NCBI GenBank assembly: GCA_902588315.1
Contig: CACIOP010000001.1
Coordinates: forward strand, 1-64,000
Length of the DNA stretch: 64,000 nt
Direction: 5' to 3'
Source of the DNA: an uncultured Pelagibacteraceae bacterium
GTDB lineage: Bacteria; Pseudomonadota; Alphaproteobacteria; Pelagibacterales; Pelagibacteraceae
This document shows positions 16,641 through 27,120 of this stretch, in pieces; the first letter of the stretch is position 1, and the number at the start of each line of letters is the position of its first letter. The notes beneath the pieces were generated by a model, which was given only the letters and a program-made list of their open reading frames with translations, was not told the DNA's origin and searched no databases. Position numbers and translations under genes: made by a program.

Positions 16641-17057
16641 ATGGCATTTAAATTAAATCGTTCTTCTAAAGAACCAATGAGTGAAATAAATGTTACTCCT
16701 TTTGTGGATGTAATGCTTGTATTATTAATAATTTTTATGGTTACAGCACCGTTGTTAACTGTTGGCGTACAAGTTGATTTACCAGAAAGTTCAGCAGACT
16801 CTTTGCCGGAGGAGACAGAACCCTTAACACTTTCAATTAACGCAAAAGGTGAAATTTTTATTCAAGAGGCAAAAGTTGAATACGATAATATTATTGCAAA
16901 GGTTTTGGCAGTTTCAAAAAATAGAACTGATACCAGAATTTATGTTAGAGGTGATAAAACTATAAATTATGGAAGAGTTTTAGAAATAATGGGATTACTG
17001 TCAGGATCTGGTTTTACTAAAGTAGCATTGATTTCAGAACCATATAAACAAAGGTAA
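16641..17057 (+). CDS. tolR: Tol-Pal system protein TolR (ExbD family)
   Basis: A 138-residue protein with one N-terminal membrane helix and a periplasmic domain. The segment MSEINVTPFVDVMLVLLIIFMV carries the conserved aspartate in the helix that couples proton flow. The periplasmic part (RIYVRGDKTINYGRVLEIMG) is typical of ExbD/TolR. The start codon follows the tolQ stop with no gap; tolA begins 5 bases after its end. Confidence 0.95.
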   Translation: MAFKLNRSSKEPMSEINVTPFVDVMLVLLIIFMVTAPLLTVGVQVDLPESSADSLPEETEPLTLSINAKGEIFIQEAKVEYDNIIAKVLAVSKNRTDTRIYVRGDKTINYGRVLEIMGLLSGSGFTKVALISEPYKQR

Positions 17058-17062
17058 TTAAA

Positions 17063-17926
17063 GTGAATAGAAGTTTAATTATTTCTTCTGTTTTACATGC
17101 TTTGTTAATTTTCATTACAGCTATGAGCTTACCTTTTTTGGCAAAGAAACCACTTGATATTCCACCAATAGTATCAGTTGAGTTAATTCAAATAGCAGAA
17201 AAAACTAATATTCCATTTGCACCTAAGGCTAAAAAAATAATTGAGAAAGTAAAAGAGAAAGAAAAAAAACTTGTTTCAGAACAAGCTCCACCAAAAAAAG
17301 TAGAAAAAACGAAAACAAAAACTGTTCTGGCTCCTGATCAAAATAATAAAAAAATTGAGAATGAAACACCTGAGGCAATTCCACTTCCAGATAAAACTTT
17401 AAAAAAGGTTGAAACAAAAGAAGAAAAAAAACAAAATCCTGAAAAAGTAGATGATGAAGTTAAACAAGTATCAGAATTTGAAAAAAAAGATTTGTTTGAT
17501 CCAAATAATATTGCTGCTTTAATTGATAAATCAAAAGAAGAGAGTGCAGAAGTTTTAAAAACAAATGATGACATTACCCAAGATCAAGAAAGAAATGTAG
17601 AAAACACAGGTCTTACACTAAGCGAAGAGGATGCTCTTAAGGCACAAATATTTGGGTGCTGGAGTATTCCATTAGGATTGCCATACAATGAAAATTTATT
17701 GGTAAGAATAAAGTTAAAATTAAAACCTGATGGAACAGTATCAAAAACAGAAATTTTGGACCATGCAAGAATGAATAAACCAGGCCAAGGATTTTACAAG
17801 GTTTTAGCAGAAAGTGCTTTGAGAGCTGTCAAGTTATGCCAACCATTAAGAGTTCCAACAACTGGATATGAAAGATGGAAAGAATTACAATTAAATTTTG
17901 ATGCAAGAGAGATGTTAGAAGGGTAG
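17063..17926 (+). CDS. tolA: TolA-like envelope-spanning protein
   Basis: A 287-residue protein with an N-terminal membrane anchor (SLIISSVLHALLIFITAMSLP), a long lysine/glutamate/proline-rich linker at about residues 50-190 that would span the periplasm, and a C-terminal folded domain (FGCWSIPLGLPYNENLLVRIKLKLKPDG) like TolA/TonB domain III. It starts with GTG, chosen because it gives the complete anchor. It transmits force from TolQR to TolB-Pal at the outer membrane. The linker is low in complexity, so the call rests on architecture and position. Confidence 0.87.
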   Translation: MNRSLIISSVLHALLIFITAMSLPFLAKKPLDIPPIVSVELIQIAEKTNIPFAPKAKKIIEKVKEKEKKLVSEQAPPKKVEKTKTKTVLAPDQNNKKIENETPEAIPLPDKTLKKVETKEEKKQNPEKVDDEVKQVSEFEKKDLFDPNNIAALIDKSKEESAEVLKTNDDITQDQERNVENTGLTLSEEDALKAQIFGCWSIPLGLPYNENLLVRIKLKLKPDGTVSKTEILDHARMNKPGQGFYKVLAESALRAVKLCQPLRVPTTGYERWKELQLNFDAREMLEG

Positions 17927-17935
17927 TATATTTAA

Positions 17936-19276
17936 ATGACAAAAAAAATTTTAATATTATTATTTATATTAATACCTATCAAAGCAAATGCTTTAATTGA
18001 AGTTGATATAACTAGGGGAAATTTAAATCCACTTCCATTAGCAGTTTCTCCCCTATCAATTGATGAAGAGTCTAGAAAAGGTTTTGAAAAAATACTTAAA
18101 AAAGAAAATATTGGCTCCGAGATATCAAATATCGTTGAGAATAATTTGAGAACCTCGGGATTGTTTAACCCTCTAGACAAAAAGGCTTTTTTACAAGATC
18201 CTGATATTGCGAATTTAAAACCAAGATTTGAAGATTGGAATTTAATTAAAGCTCAAGCTCTTATTACTGGCAAAGTAAATTATGTTGATGATAAATTAAG
18301 GGTTGAGTTTCGATTATGGGACGTTTTAGCTGCTAAAGAAATGATGGCTTTAGCTTTTACCACAGTTCCTAACAATTGGAGAAGAGTAGGACATATTATT
18401 TCTGATAAGGTTTACGAAAGGCTGACTGGAGAAAAAGGTTATTTTGATACAAGAATAATTTATGTCTCAGAAGAAGGACCAAAAACACAAAGAATAAAAA
18501 AATTAGCAATCATGGATCAAGACGGAGCAAACAATAAATTTTTGACATTAGGGAATGAGTTAGTTTTAACACCAAGATTTAATCCAGCAAGTCAAATGGT
18601 AACCTATTTGTCTTACTTTAAAAATATGCCAAGGGTTTATTTATTAGATATAGAAACTGGTACACAAGAGGTAGTTGGAGATTTTCCTGGAATGACATTC
18701 GCACCACGTTTTTCACCTGATGGTAAAAAAATAATTATGAGTTTTGCTAAAGATGGAAAGTCAGATATTTACACTATGGATTTAGAAAATAGAATTGTAG
18801 AAAAAATTACCAATCATCCATCAATTGACACTTCTCCATCTTATTCTCCTGATGGAAAATATATTACATTTAATTCTGATAGAAGTGGTTATCAGCAAAT
18901 TTATGTAATGAAGAATGATGGAAGTGATGTAAAAAGAATTTCTTTTGGTAACGGTTTATATGGAACACCTGTATGGTCTCCAAGAGGAGATTTAATTGCA
19001 TTTACAAAATTACATAAAGGTAAATTTTATATAGGCGTAATGAGAACTGATGGTAGTGGTGAAAGGTTGTTAACTGAAAATTATTATCAAGAAGCACCTT
19101 CTTGGTCTCCAAATGGAAGGGTATTAATATTTTATAGAGAGACAAAAACTAACTCTAAAGGAGAAGGTTTTTCTGCAAAATTGTGGTCTATAGATTTAAC
19201 GGGTTATAATGAACGGCAAATAAAGACACCTACAGATGCTTCAGACCCATCATGGTCATCATTATTAAGCAATTAA
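17936..19276 (+). CDS. tolB: Tol-Pal system beta-propeller protein TolB
   Basis: A 446-residue periplasmic protein. A signal peptide ([19 protein letters not shown]) is followed by the alpha/beta N-terminal domain to about 170 and then six-bladed propeller repeats, each with [10 protein letters not shown] or [11 protein letters not shown] type motifs (for example near 258, 301, 344 and 391). It binds Pal and TolA during outer-membrane constriction. It lies 9 bases after tolA; pal follows after 98 bases, long enough for an additional promoter. Confidence 0.96.
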   Translation: MTKKILILLFILIPIKANALIEVDITRGNLNPLPLAVSPLSIDEESRKGFEKILKKENIGSEISNIVENNLRTSGLFNPLDKKAFLQDPDIANLKPRFEDWNLIKAQALITGKVNYVDDKLRVEFRLWDVLAAKEMMALAFTTVPNNWRRVGHIISDKVYERLTGEKGYFDTRIIYVSEEGPKTQRIKKLAIMDQDGANNKFLTLGNELVLTPRFNPASQMVTYLSYFKNMPRVYLLDIETGTQEVVGDFPGMTFAPRFSPDGKKIIMSFAKDGKSDIYTMDLENRIVEKITNHPSIDTSPSYSPDGKYITFNSDRSGYQQIYVMKNDGSDVKRISFGNGLYGTPVWSPRGDLIAFTKLHKGKFYIGVMRTDGSGERLLTENYYQEAPSWSPNGRVLIFYRETKTNSKGEGFSAKLWSIDLTGYNERQIKTPTDASDPSWSSLLSN

Positions 19277-19361
19277 CAGATTAATATTTGTAAATTTCTT
19301 GATTTTTATACTTGAAACCTCTATTTAGTTGTGAAAAAGTTAAGAAATTGAAATTAGCAGC

Positions 19362-19367
19362 AAGGAG
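19362..19367 (+). promoter_or_regulatory. Strong ribosome-binding site of pal
   Basis: AAGGAG lies 7 bases before the ATG at 19375. It settles the start against the in-frame upstream TTG. Most genes in this window have much weaker signals, so the site fits the high expression expected for this abundant lipoprotein. Confidence 0.75.
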
Positions 19368-19374
19368 CAATTTA

Positions 19375-19866
19375 ATGAGATTAAACAAAATTTTAAAAAA
19401 CACACTTTTAGTATTAACAGCTTGTCTAGTGCTATCTGCATGTGCAACTAAAAAAGAAGTGGCAACTGACATTAAAGGTCAAATGCAAGGTGATGTTTAT
19501 ACAGGGACAGACACAGTTGAATATTTAGCTGATGGTGTTCCAGATAGAGTATTCTTTGCAACAAACGAGTCTATATTAACAACAGCTTCGAGAGAAACTC
19601 TAAGAGCTCAAGCAGCTTGGTTAAGAAAGAACCCAAACATTAATGTAGTGCTTGAAGGTCATGCTGACGAAAGAGGCACAAGAGAATACAACTTAGCTCT
19701 TGGTGAAAGAAGAGCAAATGCAGCTAAAGATTACTTGATGACTTACGGAATATCTTCTGACAGAATAACTGTTTTAAGTTATGGTAAGGAGAGACCAGTT
19801 GACTCTGGTTCAAACCCATTAGCTTGGTCAAAAAACAGAAGATCAGTAACTGTTAAAGCAAACTAA
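19375..19866 (+). CDS. pal: Peptidoglycan-associated lipoprotein Pal
   Basis: A 163-residue outer-membrane lipoprotein. The signal peptide ends in the lipobox LSAC with Cys23 as the lipidated residue, and the OmpA-like peptidoglycan-binding domain shows VVLEGHADERGTREYN and LGERRANAAKDYL near 100-120. The start at ATG 19375 is fixed by AAGGAG at 19362-19367 and by the signal peptide; an in-frame TTG at 19312 would add 21 residues before it and is rejected. A strong intrinsic terminator follows, closing the tol cluster. Confidence 0.97.
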   Translation: MRLNKILKNTLLVLTACLVLSACATKKEVATDIKGQMQGDVYTGTDTVEYLADGVPDRVFFATNESILTTASRETLRAQAAWLRKNPNINVVLEGHADERGTREYNLALGERRANAAKDYLMTYGISSDRITVLSYGKERPVDSGSNPLAWSKNRRSVTVKAN

Positions 19867-19880
19867 TAATTTTAAATTTA

Positions 19881-19919
19881 AGACCCTAAAACCTTTATTG
19901 GATTTAGGGTCTTTTTTTT
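19881..19919 (+). terminator. Intrinsic terminator after pal
   Basis: AGACCCTAAA (19881-19890) and TTTAGGGTCT (19903-19912) form a perfect 10-base-pair stem with a 12-base loop, followed by a run of T to 19919. It is the clearest rho-independent terminator in the window. It ends the tolQRAB-pal transcript before ybgF, which begins 31 bases later. Confidence 0.92.
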
Positions 19920-19949
19920 GCCATTTTTATAATCATAAATCTAATTTAA

Positions 19950-20957
19950 ATGATGCTCATATTTAAATTAGTAATTTTAAAATTATACTTAATATTAAAT
20001 TTAGTTTTTATTAATATTTCTTTTGCAGATAACCATAATATTTATGAAACATTAGAAATTATTAAAAATGATCTTAAAACTCTTGAAAGAGCAGTTTATT
20101 CTGGATCTTTTGAAGTGAAAGCAAGTACTAATGATAGTTCGGCTTCAAGCTTGGATCAAAACTCAGAAGATGTTTTAACTAGACATTTATTAAAATTATC
20201 TGAAGTTGAGGATCAGTTCAGAGAACTCACTAACAAATTTGAAGAAATAAATTTTAAGTTGGATAAATTATCTACCCGTGTTTCAAAAATTCAAGCAGAT
20301 AACCAAATAAGATTTCAAGACATAGAAAATAATATTAGTTCTGGAAATATTGGTAACACAAAAAACCAATTAAGTTCAAAACCAAAGACTGATGAGCAAA
20401 AAGTTTTACCTGGTAGTTCACAGCCCCAAGATTTAGGAACAATTTCATACAAAGATACAGAGACAAACGAAACTTCACAACAAATTCAATCTGTAGATAC
20501 TACAGCTTCAATTGTAACAGAAACTTTTCAATCTGAAGAAAAAATACTTCCTCAAGATTTAAACCAAGTGGAGCAATATGAATTTGCAACGAGCTTTTTA
20601 AAAGTTGGAGACTATAGCACAGCGGAAAGAGCTTTTAGAGAATTTGTTCTATCTAACCCTGATCATGAGTTAGCGGGTAGTGCACAATACTGGTATGCAG
20701 AAACATTCAGAATTAGACAATTATATACAGATGCAGCTTCTGCTTATTTAGAGGGTTACCAAAAATATCCTAAAGGAAAAAAAGCTCCAATTAATCTATT
20801 AAAACTTGGAGTATCAATGGTTCAAATTGGTGAAAAAGACCAAGGATGTAAAATGATAAATGGTGTAGAATTACAATATCCTAATGCAAATCAGTCTGTA
20901 ATACAAAAAGCAAAATATGAGTCCAAAAAATTTGAATGCATCAAACAAGACTCATAA
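19950..20957 (+). CDS. ybgF: Tol-Pal-associated periplasmic protein YbgF/CpoB
   Basis: A 335-residue secreted protein with an N-terminal signal peptide ending near FINISFA, a coiled-coil region at about residues 60-120 (EVEDQFRELTNKFEEINFKL), a serine/threonine/glutamine-rich linker, and a C-terminal TPR region from about 205 (YEFATSFLKVGDYSTAERAF, then PDHELAGSAQYWYAETFRI). This is the layout of CpoB, which couples Tol-Pal with cell-wall synthesis. Two ATG codons stand in tandem at the start. The terminator after pal suggests separate transcription. Its end overlaps tilS by 41 bases. Confidence 0.88.
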   Translation: MMLIFKLVILKLYLILNLVFINISFADNHNIYETLEIIKNDLKTLERAVYSGSFEVKASTNDSSASSLDQNSEDVLTRHLLKLSEVEDQFRELTNKFEEINFKLDKLSTRVSKIQADNQIRFQDIENNISSGNIGNTKNQLSSKPKTDEQKVLPGSSQPQDLGTISYKDTETNETSQQIQSVDTTASIVTETFQSEEKILPQDLNQVEQYEFATSFLKVGDYSTAERAFREFVLSNPDHELAGSAQYWYAETFRIRQLYTDAASAYLEGYQKYPKGKKAPINLLKLGVSMVQIGEKDQGCKMINGVELQYPNANQSVIQKAKYESKKFECIKQDS

Positions 20958-21945
20958 GTTTTTATTAAATCAATTAAAAGATAAACAAACTTCAAAAATT
21001 TATAAAAAATTTGAAAAAAATATTAAATTAAATGAGGATTTTATAGTTGCAGTTTCTGGCGGACCAGACAGTTTAGCTTTATGTTTTTTATCAAAAATTT
21101 ATTCGATCAAAAAACATCTAAAAGTAAAATATTTGCATGTTGATCATAAACTTAGAAATAACTCAACAAAAGAGGCAAAATTTGTAAAATTGCTTCTAAA
21201 AAAACTCTCTACTGATCTTGAAATTTTAACCTGGGTTGGAAAAAAACCAAAAAGCAACATTCAATCTATTGCAAGAGATAAAAGATATGCACTCATGATC
21301 AACAAGGCAAAAAAATTAAAAATAAATAATATTTTATTAGGTCATCAAAGGGATGATTTAATAGAGAATTTTTTTATTAGAATTTTGAGAGGCAGCGGTT
21401 TAAATGGCATTGTATCATTTGATCAAAAAACTAATCTACAAAATATTAATTTGATTAGACCTTTGTTAAAATTTTCTAAACAAAATTTAGAATATATTAC
21501 AAAAAAAGTTTTTAATAATTATGTTGAAGATCCTTCGAATAAAAACGATCAATTTAAAAGAGTAAAAGTTAGAAATTTTATAAAAAACTTAGAACTAGAG
21601 GGACTGGATAATGATAAATTTAATCTAACTATAAAAAATTTAAGATTTGCTAATGATTCAATTAAATACTTTGTAGAAAAAAATTTAAAAGACAATTCAA
21701 CAATTTCAAATATTAATAATTTTATTATTTTGAATAAAAATTTTTTTCTTCAGCCAGAAGAAGTGGTTTTTAGGTCTCTCACAGAAGTACTAAAAGGTGT
21801 TGGTAAAAAATACTACCCAGTAAGAGGAAAAAAAATTAATAACTTAATTTATCAAATACGAAATGATACCTCTTTTAAGACCACTTTAGGAAACTGTGTA
21901 ATAAAGAAGGTAAATAACTCAGTTATAGTATCAAAAGAGCGTTAA
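20917..21945 (+). CDS. tilS: tRNA(Ile)-lysidine synthase
   Basis: A 342-residue enzyme that changes the wobble cytidine of tRNA-Ile(CAU) to lysidine so that it reads AUA, a codon common in AT-rich genomes. The PP-loop AVSGGPDSLALC is at residues 44-55, and YLHVDHKLRNNS and GHQRDDLIENFFIRILRGSGLNG follow. It is shorter than the E. coli enzyme (432 residues), with a reduced C-terminal part. The start at 20917 overlaps ybgF by 41 bases; a TTG at 20932 is an alternative. ybgF-tilS-ftsH is a widespread order. Confidence 0.93.
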   Translation: MSPKNLNASNKTHKFLLNQLKDKQTSKIYKKFEKNIKLNEDFIVAVSGGPDSLALCFLSKIYSIKKHLKVKYLHVDHKLRNNSTKEAKFVKLLLKKLSTDLEILTWVGKKPKSNIQSIARDKRYALMINKAKKLKINNILLGHQRDDLIENFFIRILRGSGLNGIVSFDQKTNLQNINLIRPLLKFSKQNLEYITKKVFNNYVEDPSNKNDQFKRVKVRNFIKNLELEGLDNDKFNLTIKNLRFANDSIKYFVEKNLKDNSTISNINNFIILNKNFFLQPEEVVFRSLTEVLKGVGKKYYPVRGKKINNLIYQIRNDTSFKTTLGNCVIKKVNNSVIVSKER

Positions 21946-22008
21946 AGTTAATGAAATAACTGATATTTTGTCACTTGTTAATTTAATAATAATTCTTATT
22001 TTAAACCT

Positions 22009-23916
22009 ATGAATTTAAAAAATCTTGCAATGTGGGGAATAATAGTTTTCTTAACTATAGGTCTTTATAACATGTTTAAAAATCCACAGTCTAATGTTAG
22101 AGGTGGAAATCAAATAATATTTTCAGATTTTTTAAATTCAGTAGAGGACGGTGAAGTTCTAAAAGTTGAGATTCAGGGAAATAACATCAAAGGCACTTAT
22201 TCGAATGGAAACTCTTTTTCAACTTACGCTCCAAACGATCCAAACCTTATAGAAAAATTATCGGAGAAAGGTGTGAGTATTTCAGCAGCACCTTTAGATG
22301 AAAAAATGCCTTCATTGTTTGGCGTGCTTCTTTCATGGTTCCCCATGTTATTACTGATCGCAGTATGGATTTTCTTCATGAGACAAATGCAGGGTGGCAA
22401 AGGTGGAGCAATGGGATTTGGAAAATCAAAGGCTAAAATGATGAATGAATTAAAAGGAAAGGTTACTTTTAATGATGTTGCTGGTGTAGAGGAAGCTAAA
22501 GAAGAAGTAGAAGAAATGGTAGAATTCTTAAAAGATCCTAAAAAATTTAGTAGGTTGGGTGGTAAAATTCCAAGAGGAGCTTTACTTGTTGGTCCTCCAG
22601 GAACTGGTAAAACTTTATTAGCAAGGGCAATTGCGGGAGAAGCAGGTGTTCCGTTTTTCACTATTTCAGGTTCTGATTTTGTTGAGATGTTCGTTGGAGT
22701 AGGAGCATCTAGAGTAAGAGACATGTTTGAACAAGGTAAAAAAAATTCTCCATGTATTATTTTTATAGATGAGATAGATGCTGTTGGAAGAAGTAGAGGG
22801 GCAGGTCTAGGAGGTGGAAATGATGAGAGAGAACAAACCTTAAACCAGTTATTAGTTGAAATGGATGGTTTTGATACAAATGAGGGTGTCATAATTATAG
22901 CTGCAACAAACAGACCAGATGTGCTCGATCCAGCTTTATTGAGACCAGGAAGGTTTGATAGACAGGTAGTGGTTTCAAACCCAGATATTATTGGAAGAGA
23001 AAAAATTTTAAAAGTTCATGTAAAAAAAATAAAAATGGCGCCAGACGTTAATTTAAGAACAATTGCAAGAGGCACTCCAGGATTTTCAGGAGCTGATCTT
23101 GCAAATATAGTTAACGAAGCAGCTTTGTTAGCAGCGAGAAAAAATAAGAGGATAGTCACATTACTAGAATTTGAGGAAGCAAAAGATAAAGTTATGATGG
23201 GTGCTGAAAGACGTTCAATGGTCATGACAGAAGATGAGAAAAAACTAACAGCATACCATGAAGGTGGACATGCTCTAGTGTCGTTTAATATGCCAAGTTA
23301 TGATCCTATTCATAAAGCTACTATTATACCAAGAGGCAGAGCTCTTGGAATGGTAATGAACTTACCCGAAAGAGATAAACACGGTTACTCAATAAAATAT
23401 CTTAAAGCGAGACTAGCCGTTTGTTTTGGAGGAAGAGTGGCTGAAGAATTAATTTTTGGAAAAGATAATATATCTACAGGAGCAGGTGGAGGAAATGGTT
23501 CTGATATTAATCAGGCTACACAGTTAGCAAGAGCAATGGTTACAAAATATGGAATGAGTGAAGAAATGGGTCCAGTTGAATATGGGGAAAACCAAGAAGA
23601 AGTGTTTTTAGGAAGATCAGTCACTCAAACTCAATCAGTATCAGAGGAAGTTGCTCAGAAAATTGATAAAGAAATAAGAAAACTTGTAGATGAAGGATAT
23701 AATAAAGCTAAGGAAATTTTAACAGAAAAAATAGATGATCTACATAAAATTGCGAAAGCTTTAATAACTTATGAGACTTTAACTGGTGAAGAAATAGAGA
23801 ATATAATTAATAAAAATTTATATCCAAAAGATAAAATTTTAGATAATCCAGAATCAAAAGATGATCAAGATTCAGCTTTGGGTGCGATGGGTTTGAAACC
23901 AAAAATAGTTCATTAA
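22009..23916 (+). CDS. ftsH: ATP-dependent zinc metalloprotease FtsH
   Basis: A full-length (635 residues) membrane AAA protease. Two helices near residues 8-22 and 104-124 flank a periplasmic domain. The Walker A motif GPPGTGKT is at 195-202, Walker [10 protein letters not shown] near 253, the [23 protein letters not shown] near 303, and the zinc site HEGGH at 417-421. It degrades membrane and regulatory proteins, including sigma-32 in other bacteria (rpoH is at 28409). HflK and HflC, its usual regulators, are encoded at 47304-49278. It stands 63 bases after tilS. Confidence 0.98.
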   Translation: MNLKNLAMWGIIVFLTIGLYNMFKNPQSNVRGGNQIIFSDFLNSVEDGEVLKVEIQGNNIKGTYSNGNSFSTYAPNDPNLIEKLSEKGVSISAAPLDEKMPSLFGVLLSWFPMLLLIAVWIFFMRQMQGGKGGAMGFGKSKAKMMNELKGKVTFNDVAGVEEAKEEVEEMVEFLKDPKKFSRLGGKIPRGALLVGPPGTGKTLLARAIAGEAGVPFFTISGSDFVEMFVGVGASRVRDMFEQGKKNSPCIIFIDEIDAVGRSRGAGLGGGNDEREQTLNQLLVEMDGFDTNEGVIIIAATNRPDVLDPALLRPGRFDRQVVVSNPDIIGREKILKVHVKKIKMAPDVNLRTIARGTPGFSGADLANIVNEAALLAARKNKRIVTLLEFEEAKDKVMMGAERRSMVMTEDEKKLTAYHEGGHALVSFNMPSYDPIHKATIIPRGRALGMVMNLPERDKHGYSIKYLKARLAVCFGGRVAEELIFGKDNISTGAGGGNGSDINQATQLARAMVTKYGMSEEMGPVEYGENQEEVFLGRSVTQTQSVSEEVAQKIDKEIRKLVDEGYNKAKEILTEKIDDLHKIAKALITYETLTGEEIENIINKNLYPKDKILDNPESKDDQDSALGAMGLKPKIVH

Positions 23917-23922
23917 TAAATA

Positions 23923-24975
23923 ATGCCAAGATATTACACAAGAGCGTGTAATTTCTACTTCGGCAAACAATCAAAAATTTTAGTAAAGAAAAAAAAATCT
24001 ATCCCTTTACATCAGATTAAAGAAATATCCTTTGACCATGTTGAGATAATTACAAGAAAAAGAATTAGAAAAATTTCAAAAAATAAAATTAGAAAATTAC
24101 CAAAAAAACTAAAAACAAAAATAAATTCAGATTTAAAAAAAATTAGGTCAAAAAAATCAAACTTTTCAAATTTAAATTTTAAAAAAATTCCAAATATATT
24201 GGGTGTTTTAAATCTAACTCCTGATAGTTTTTCTGATGGGGGAAAATTTAACAAAAAAAATAAAGGTGTCAGTCATGCTATCAATTTGTACAAAACTGGT
24301 GCTTCGTTAGTAGATGTTGGTGGAGAGTCTACAAGACCAGGATCAAAGGAAGTAAATAAAAATCGAGAATGGTATAGAATTAATAAGACATTAAAATTAA
24401 TTGTAAAAAAAATACCAATATCTTTAGACACAAGAAAATCTGCAATTATGGAAAATGGTATTAGAATGGGGGTCAAACTTATTAATGATGTTTCGGGATT
24501 GAACCATGATCCTAAAACAATAAATGTTTTAAAAAAATATAAAATTCCATTTGTAATACAGCATTCACTTGGGACACCAAAAAATATGCAAAAGAATCCA
24601 ATATATAAAAATGAATTATTAGATATATATGATTATTTTGAAGATAAGATTAAGTTAATAAGGTCTAAAGGTATTAAACACAATAATATAATTTTAGATC
24701 CTGGAATTGGATTTGGAAAAAATTTGAAACATAATATGAATCTTATAAGAGGTGTTTCTATTTTTCATTCATTAGGTTTTCCTATACTAGTAGGGAATTC
24801 AAGAAAAAGATTTATTAAAGATATATCAAAAAAGAATGATAGCGAAACAAGGATAGGTGGAACTATGGCTTCTTCAATTTATTTAATGATGCAAGGAATT
24901 CAGATTTTAAGAATTCATGATGTTAATGAAGTTATGCAAGGTATTAAAGTTTTTAATCAGATAATCAAAAATTAA
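23923..24975 (+). CDS. folP: Dihydropteroate synthase with basic N-terminal extension
   Basis: Dihydropteroate synthase joins p-aminobenzoate to the pterin pyrophosphate in folate synthesis. The catalytic TIM barrel starts at about residue 91 with NILGVLNLTPDSFSDGG, then VDVGGESTRPGS near 126, SLDTRKSAIME near 167, LINDVSGL near 186, and ILDPGIGFGKN and GNSRKRFI towards the end. The first 90 residues are an unusual lysine-rich extension (from MPRYYTRACNFYFGK onward) that the classical enzyme lacks. It lies 6 bases after ftsH and shares one base with glmM. Confidence 0.94.
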   Translation: MPRYYTRACNFYFGKQSKILVKKKKSIPLHQIKEISFDHVEIITRKRIRKISKNKIRKLPKKLKTKINSDLKKIRSKKSNFSNLNFKKIPNILGVLNLTPDSFSDGGKFNKKNKGVSHAINLYKTGASLVDVGGESTRPGSKEVNKNREWYRINKTLKLIVKKIPISLDTRKSAIMENGIRMGVKLINDVSGLNHDPKTINVLKKYKIPFVIQHSLGTPKNMQKNPIYKNELLDIYDYFEDKIKLIRSKGIKHNNIILDPGIGFGKNLKHNMNLIRGVSIFHSLGFPILVGNSRKRFIKDISKKNDSETRIGGTMASSIYLMMQGIQILRIHDVNEVMQGIKVFNQIIKN

Positions 24976-26306
24976 TGGCAAAAAAATATTTTGGAACAGA
25001 TGGAATAAGAGGTGCAGTTAACAGCAAATATATAAATGGAGATATGTTTTTTAAATTTGGACTTGCTAGTGGAACATACTTTAAATCTCAAAAAAAAAGA
25101 AAACAAACAGCAATAATTGCAAAAGATACGAGATTGTCTGGATATACACTTGAACCAGCTCTTGTCTCAGGTTTGGCTTCTGCTGGTATGCATGTTTATA
25201 CCCTAGGACCTTTACCAACTAATGCGTTGGCCATGTTAACAAAAGAAATGGAGGCGAATATGGGTATAATGATTACCGCTTCACATAATCCACATTTTGA
25301 CAATGGTTTAAAATTGTTTGGTCCTGATGGAATGAAATTATCAGATAAAATAGAAAAAAAAATTGAAAGTCTCATTGATAAGAAAATCTCAAAAAATCTC
25401 TCGCATTCTGAAAAATTAGGAAGAGTTAAAAGATTAGAAACAGGCACCAAAAATTATATTAAAATATTAAAAAAAAATTTCACAAAAGAGTTCAATTTAA
25501 GAGGACTAAGAATAGTAATCGACTGTGCAAACGGCGCTGGTTATAAGGCAGGTCCTGAATTGTTGAAATCATTAGGAGCTAAAGTGATAGCAATAGGTGT
25601 CAAACCAAATGGTTTAAATATTAATAAAAAATGTGGATCAACTTTTCCAAGAAACATTAGATCTGCTGTAAAAAAATATAAAGCACATATCGGAATATCT
25701 TTAGATGGAGATGCTGACAGAATTATAATGTGTGATGAGAAAAGCAATATAATCGATGGAGATCAAATTATAGCTGCTTTAGCAACAAGATGGAAAAATA
25801 AAAAAATGTTAAAAGGGGGAGTTGTTGGAACATTAATGTCAAATTATGGGTTAGAAAAATATTTTAAATCAAAAGGTATAAAATTTTTAAGGGCAAATGT
25901 TGGAGATAGATATGTTAAAGAAAAAATGCAGAAATATAATTTTAATTTAGGTGGTGAACAATCAGGACATATTATTTTAGGTAAATTTGCAACCACAGGA
26001 GATGGTTTGCTAGTAGCTTTAGAAGCTCTTTTTGCTTTAAGAAAAGGAAAAAAGGCAAGTGAATTTTTTAATCAATTTAAGAAAACACCTCAGCTTTTAG
26101 AAAATATCGATGTTAAAGATAAAAATATAATTAATAAACCGGAGATAAAAAAAATCATAAAAAATGCAGTTAAATTAATCAAAGGCAATGGAAGAATTTT
26201 AGTTAGAAAATCAGGAACAGAATCTAAAATAAGAGTAATGGGAGAAAGTGAAAATAAAACTCTTTTATATAAATGCGTGAACATGATTACGAAAAAAATT
26301 AAATAA
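24975..26306 (+). CDS. glmM: Phosphoglucosamine mutase
   Basis: A 443-residue alpha-phosphohexomutase that makes glucosamine-1-phosphate for peptidoglycan and LPS. It shows KYFGTDGIRGAVN at the N-terminus, the phosphoserine loop ITASHNPHFDNG with Ser103, the metal loop SLDGDADRI near 242, the sugar-binding GGEQSGHI near 327, and the C-terminal phosphate loop RKSGTESKIRVM. It shares one base with folP, and thiD begins one base after its stop. Confidence 0.97.
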   Translation: MAKKYFGTDGIRGAVNSKYINGDMFFKFGLASGTYFKSQKKRKQTAIIAKDTRLSGYTLEPALVSGLASAGMHVYTLGPLPTNALAMLTKEMEANMGIMITASHNPHFDNGLKLFGPDGMKLSDKIEKKIESLIDKKISKNLSHSEKLGRVKRLETGTKNYIKILKKNFTKEFNLRGLRIVIDCANGAGYKAGPELLKSLGAKVIAIGVKPNGLNINKKCGSTFPRNIRSAVKKYKAHIGISLDGDADRIIMCDEKSNIIDGDQIIAALATRWKNKKMLKGGVVGTLMSNYGLEKYFKSKGIKFLRANVGDRYVKEKMQKYNFNLGGEQSGHIILGKFATTGDGLLVALEALFALRKGKKASEFFNQFKKTPQLLENIDVKDKNIINKPEIKKIIKNAVKLIKGNGRILVRKSGTESKIRVMGESENKTLLYKCVNMITKKIK

Positions 26307-26307
26307 A

Positions 26308-27120
26308 TTGAAATCTAATTCTAAAATTTTAATTATTGCAGGATCTGATTCATCTGGTGGAGCAGGTATTCAAGCTGATATAAAAACTGTTACTGCTCTA
26401 GGTTCTTATTCAATGACAGCAATAACAGCAGTTACTTCTCAAAATACCACTGGTGTAAAATCAATTGTTGGAATTAATCCAAAAGAAATTTTTAATCAAA
26501 TTGTTTACAGTTGCAAAGATATAAGACCTGATGCAATAAAAATTGGTATGCTACATTCTTCAGAGGTTATTAGAATGGTACTGAAAGCTCTGGATGTAAT
26601 TAAAGTTAAAAAAATCGTATTAGATCCAGTTATGGTTGCTAAAGGAGGGGCTAAACTAATAGATACTAAGGCTATTCAATTACTAAAATTAAAATTAATT
26701 AAAAAAGTATCACTAATTACCCCCAATATTCCAGAGGCAGAAATTTTGACTAAAACAACAATTATAACAAAAGAGGATATGATTTTTGCTGCTAATAAAC
26801 TTATAGGATTAGGAGCTAAAAATGTACTTATAAAAGGTGGTCATTTAAAACATAAAAATGTAATAGATATTTTAATAAACAAAAAAGACATAAAGATCTT
26901 CAAAAGTGAGCGTCACAAAACAAAGAATACCCATGGTACAGGTTGTACATTATCTAGCTCAGTTACAACTTTTTTATCATGTGGAAAAACAGTAAAGAAA
27001 TCTTGTGAGCTTGGAATTAAGTATGTAAATTCTGCAATTAAATCAAACCCGAAATATGGAAAAGGTCATGGCCCAATTAACCATCTCACTTCCTTAAAAG
27101 TAAACAGAAAATTTAAATAA
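26308..27120 (+). CDS. thiD: Hydroxymethylpyrimidine/phosphomethylpyrimidine kinase
   Basis: A 270-residue ribokinase-fold enzyme that phosphorylates HMP and HMP-phosphate for thiamine synthesis. It shows [19 protein letters not shown] at residues 8-26, [11 protein letters not shown] near 109, and the anion-hole motif [11 protein letters not shown] near 209. The start is TTG, one base after glmM. SAR11 isolates are known to need an external pyrimidine precursor, and a salvage kinase of this type fits that. It shares its last base with purA. Confidence 0.94.
   Translation: MKSNSKILIIAGSDSSGGAGIQADIKTVTALGSYSMTAITAVTSQNTTGVKSIVGINPKEIFNQIVYSCKDIRPDAIKIGMLHSSEVIRMVLKALDVIKVKKIVLDPVMVAKGGAKLIDTKAIQLLKLKLIKKVSLITPNIPEAEILTKTTIITKEDMIFAANKLIGLGAKNVLIKGGHLKHKNVIDILINKKDIKIFKSERHKTKNTHGTGCTLSSSVTTFLSCGKTVKKSCELGIKYVNSAIKSNPKYGKGHGPINHLTSLKVNRKFK

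Noticed and set aside
22224-22892. Long open frame (222 codons) on the minus strand opposite ftsH
   Set aside because: It mirrors a strongly conserved coding region, has low-complexity serine/proline composition, and ftsH is certain.
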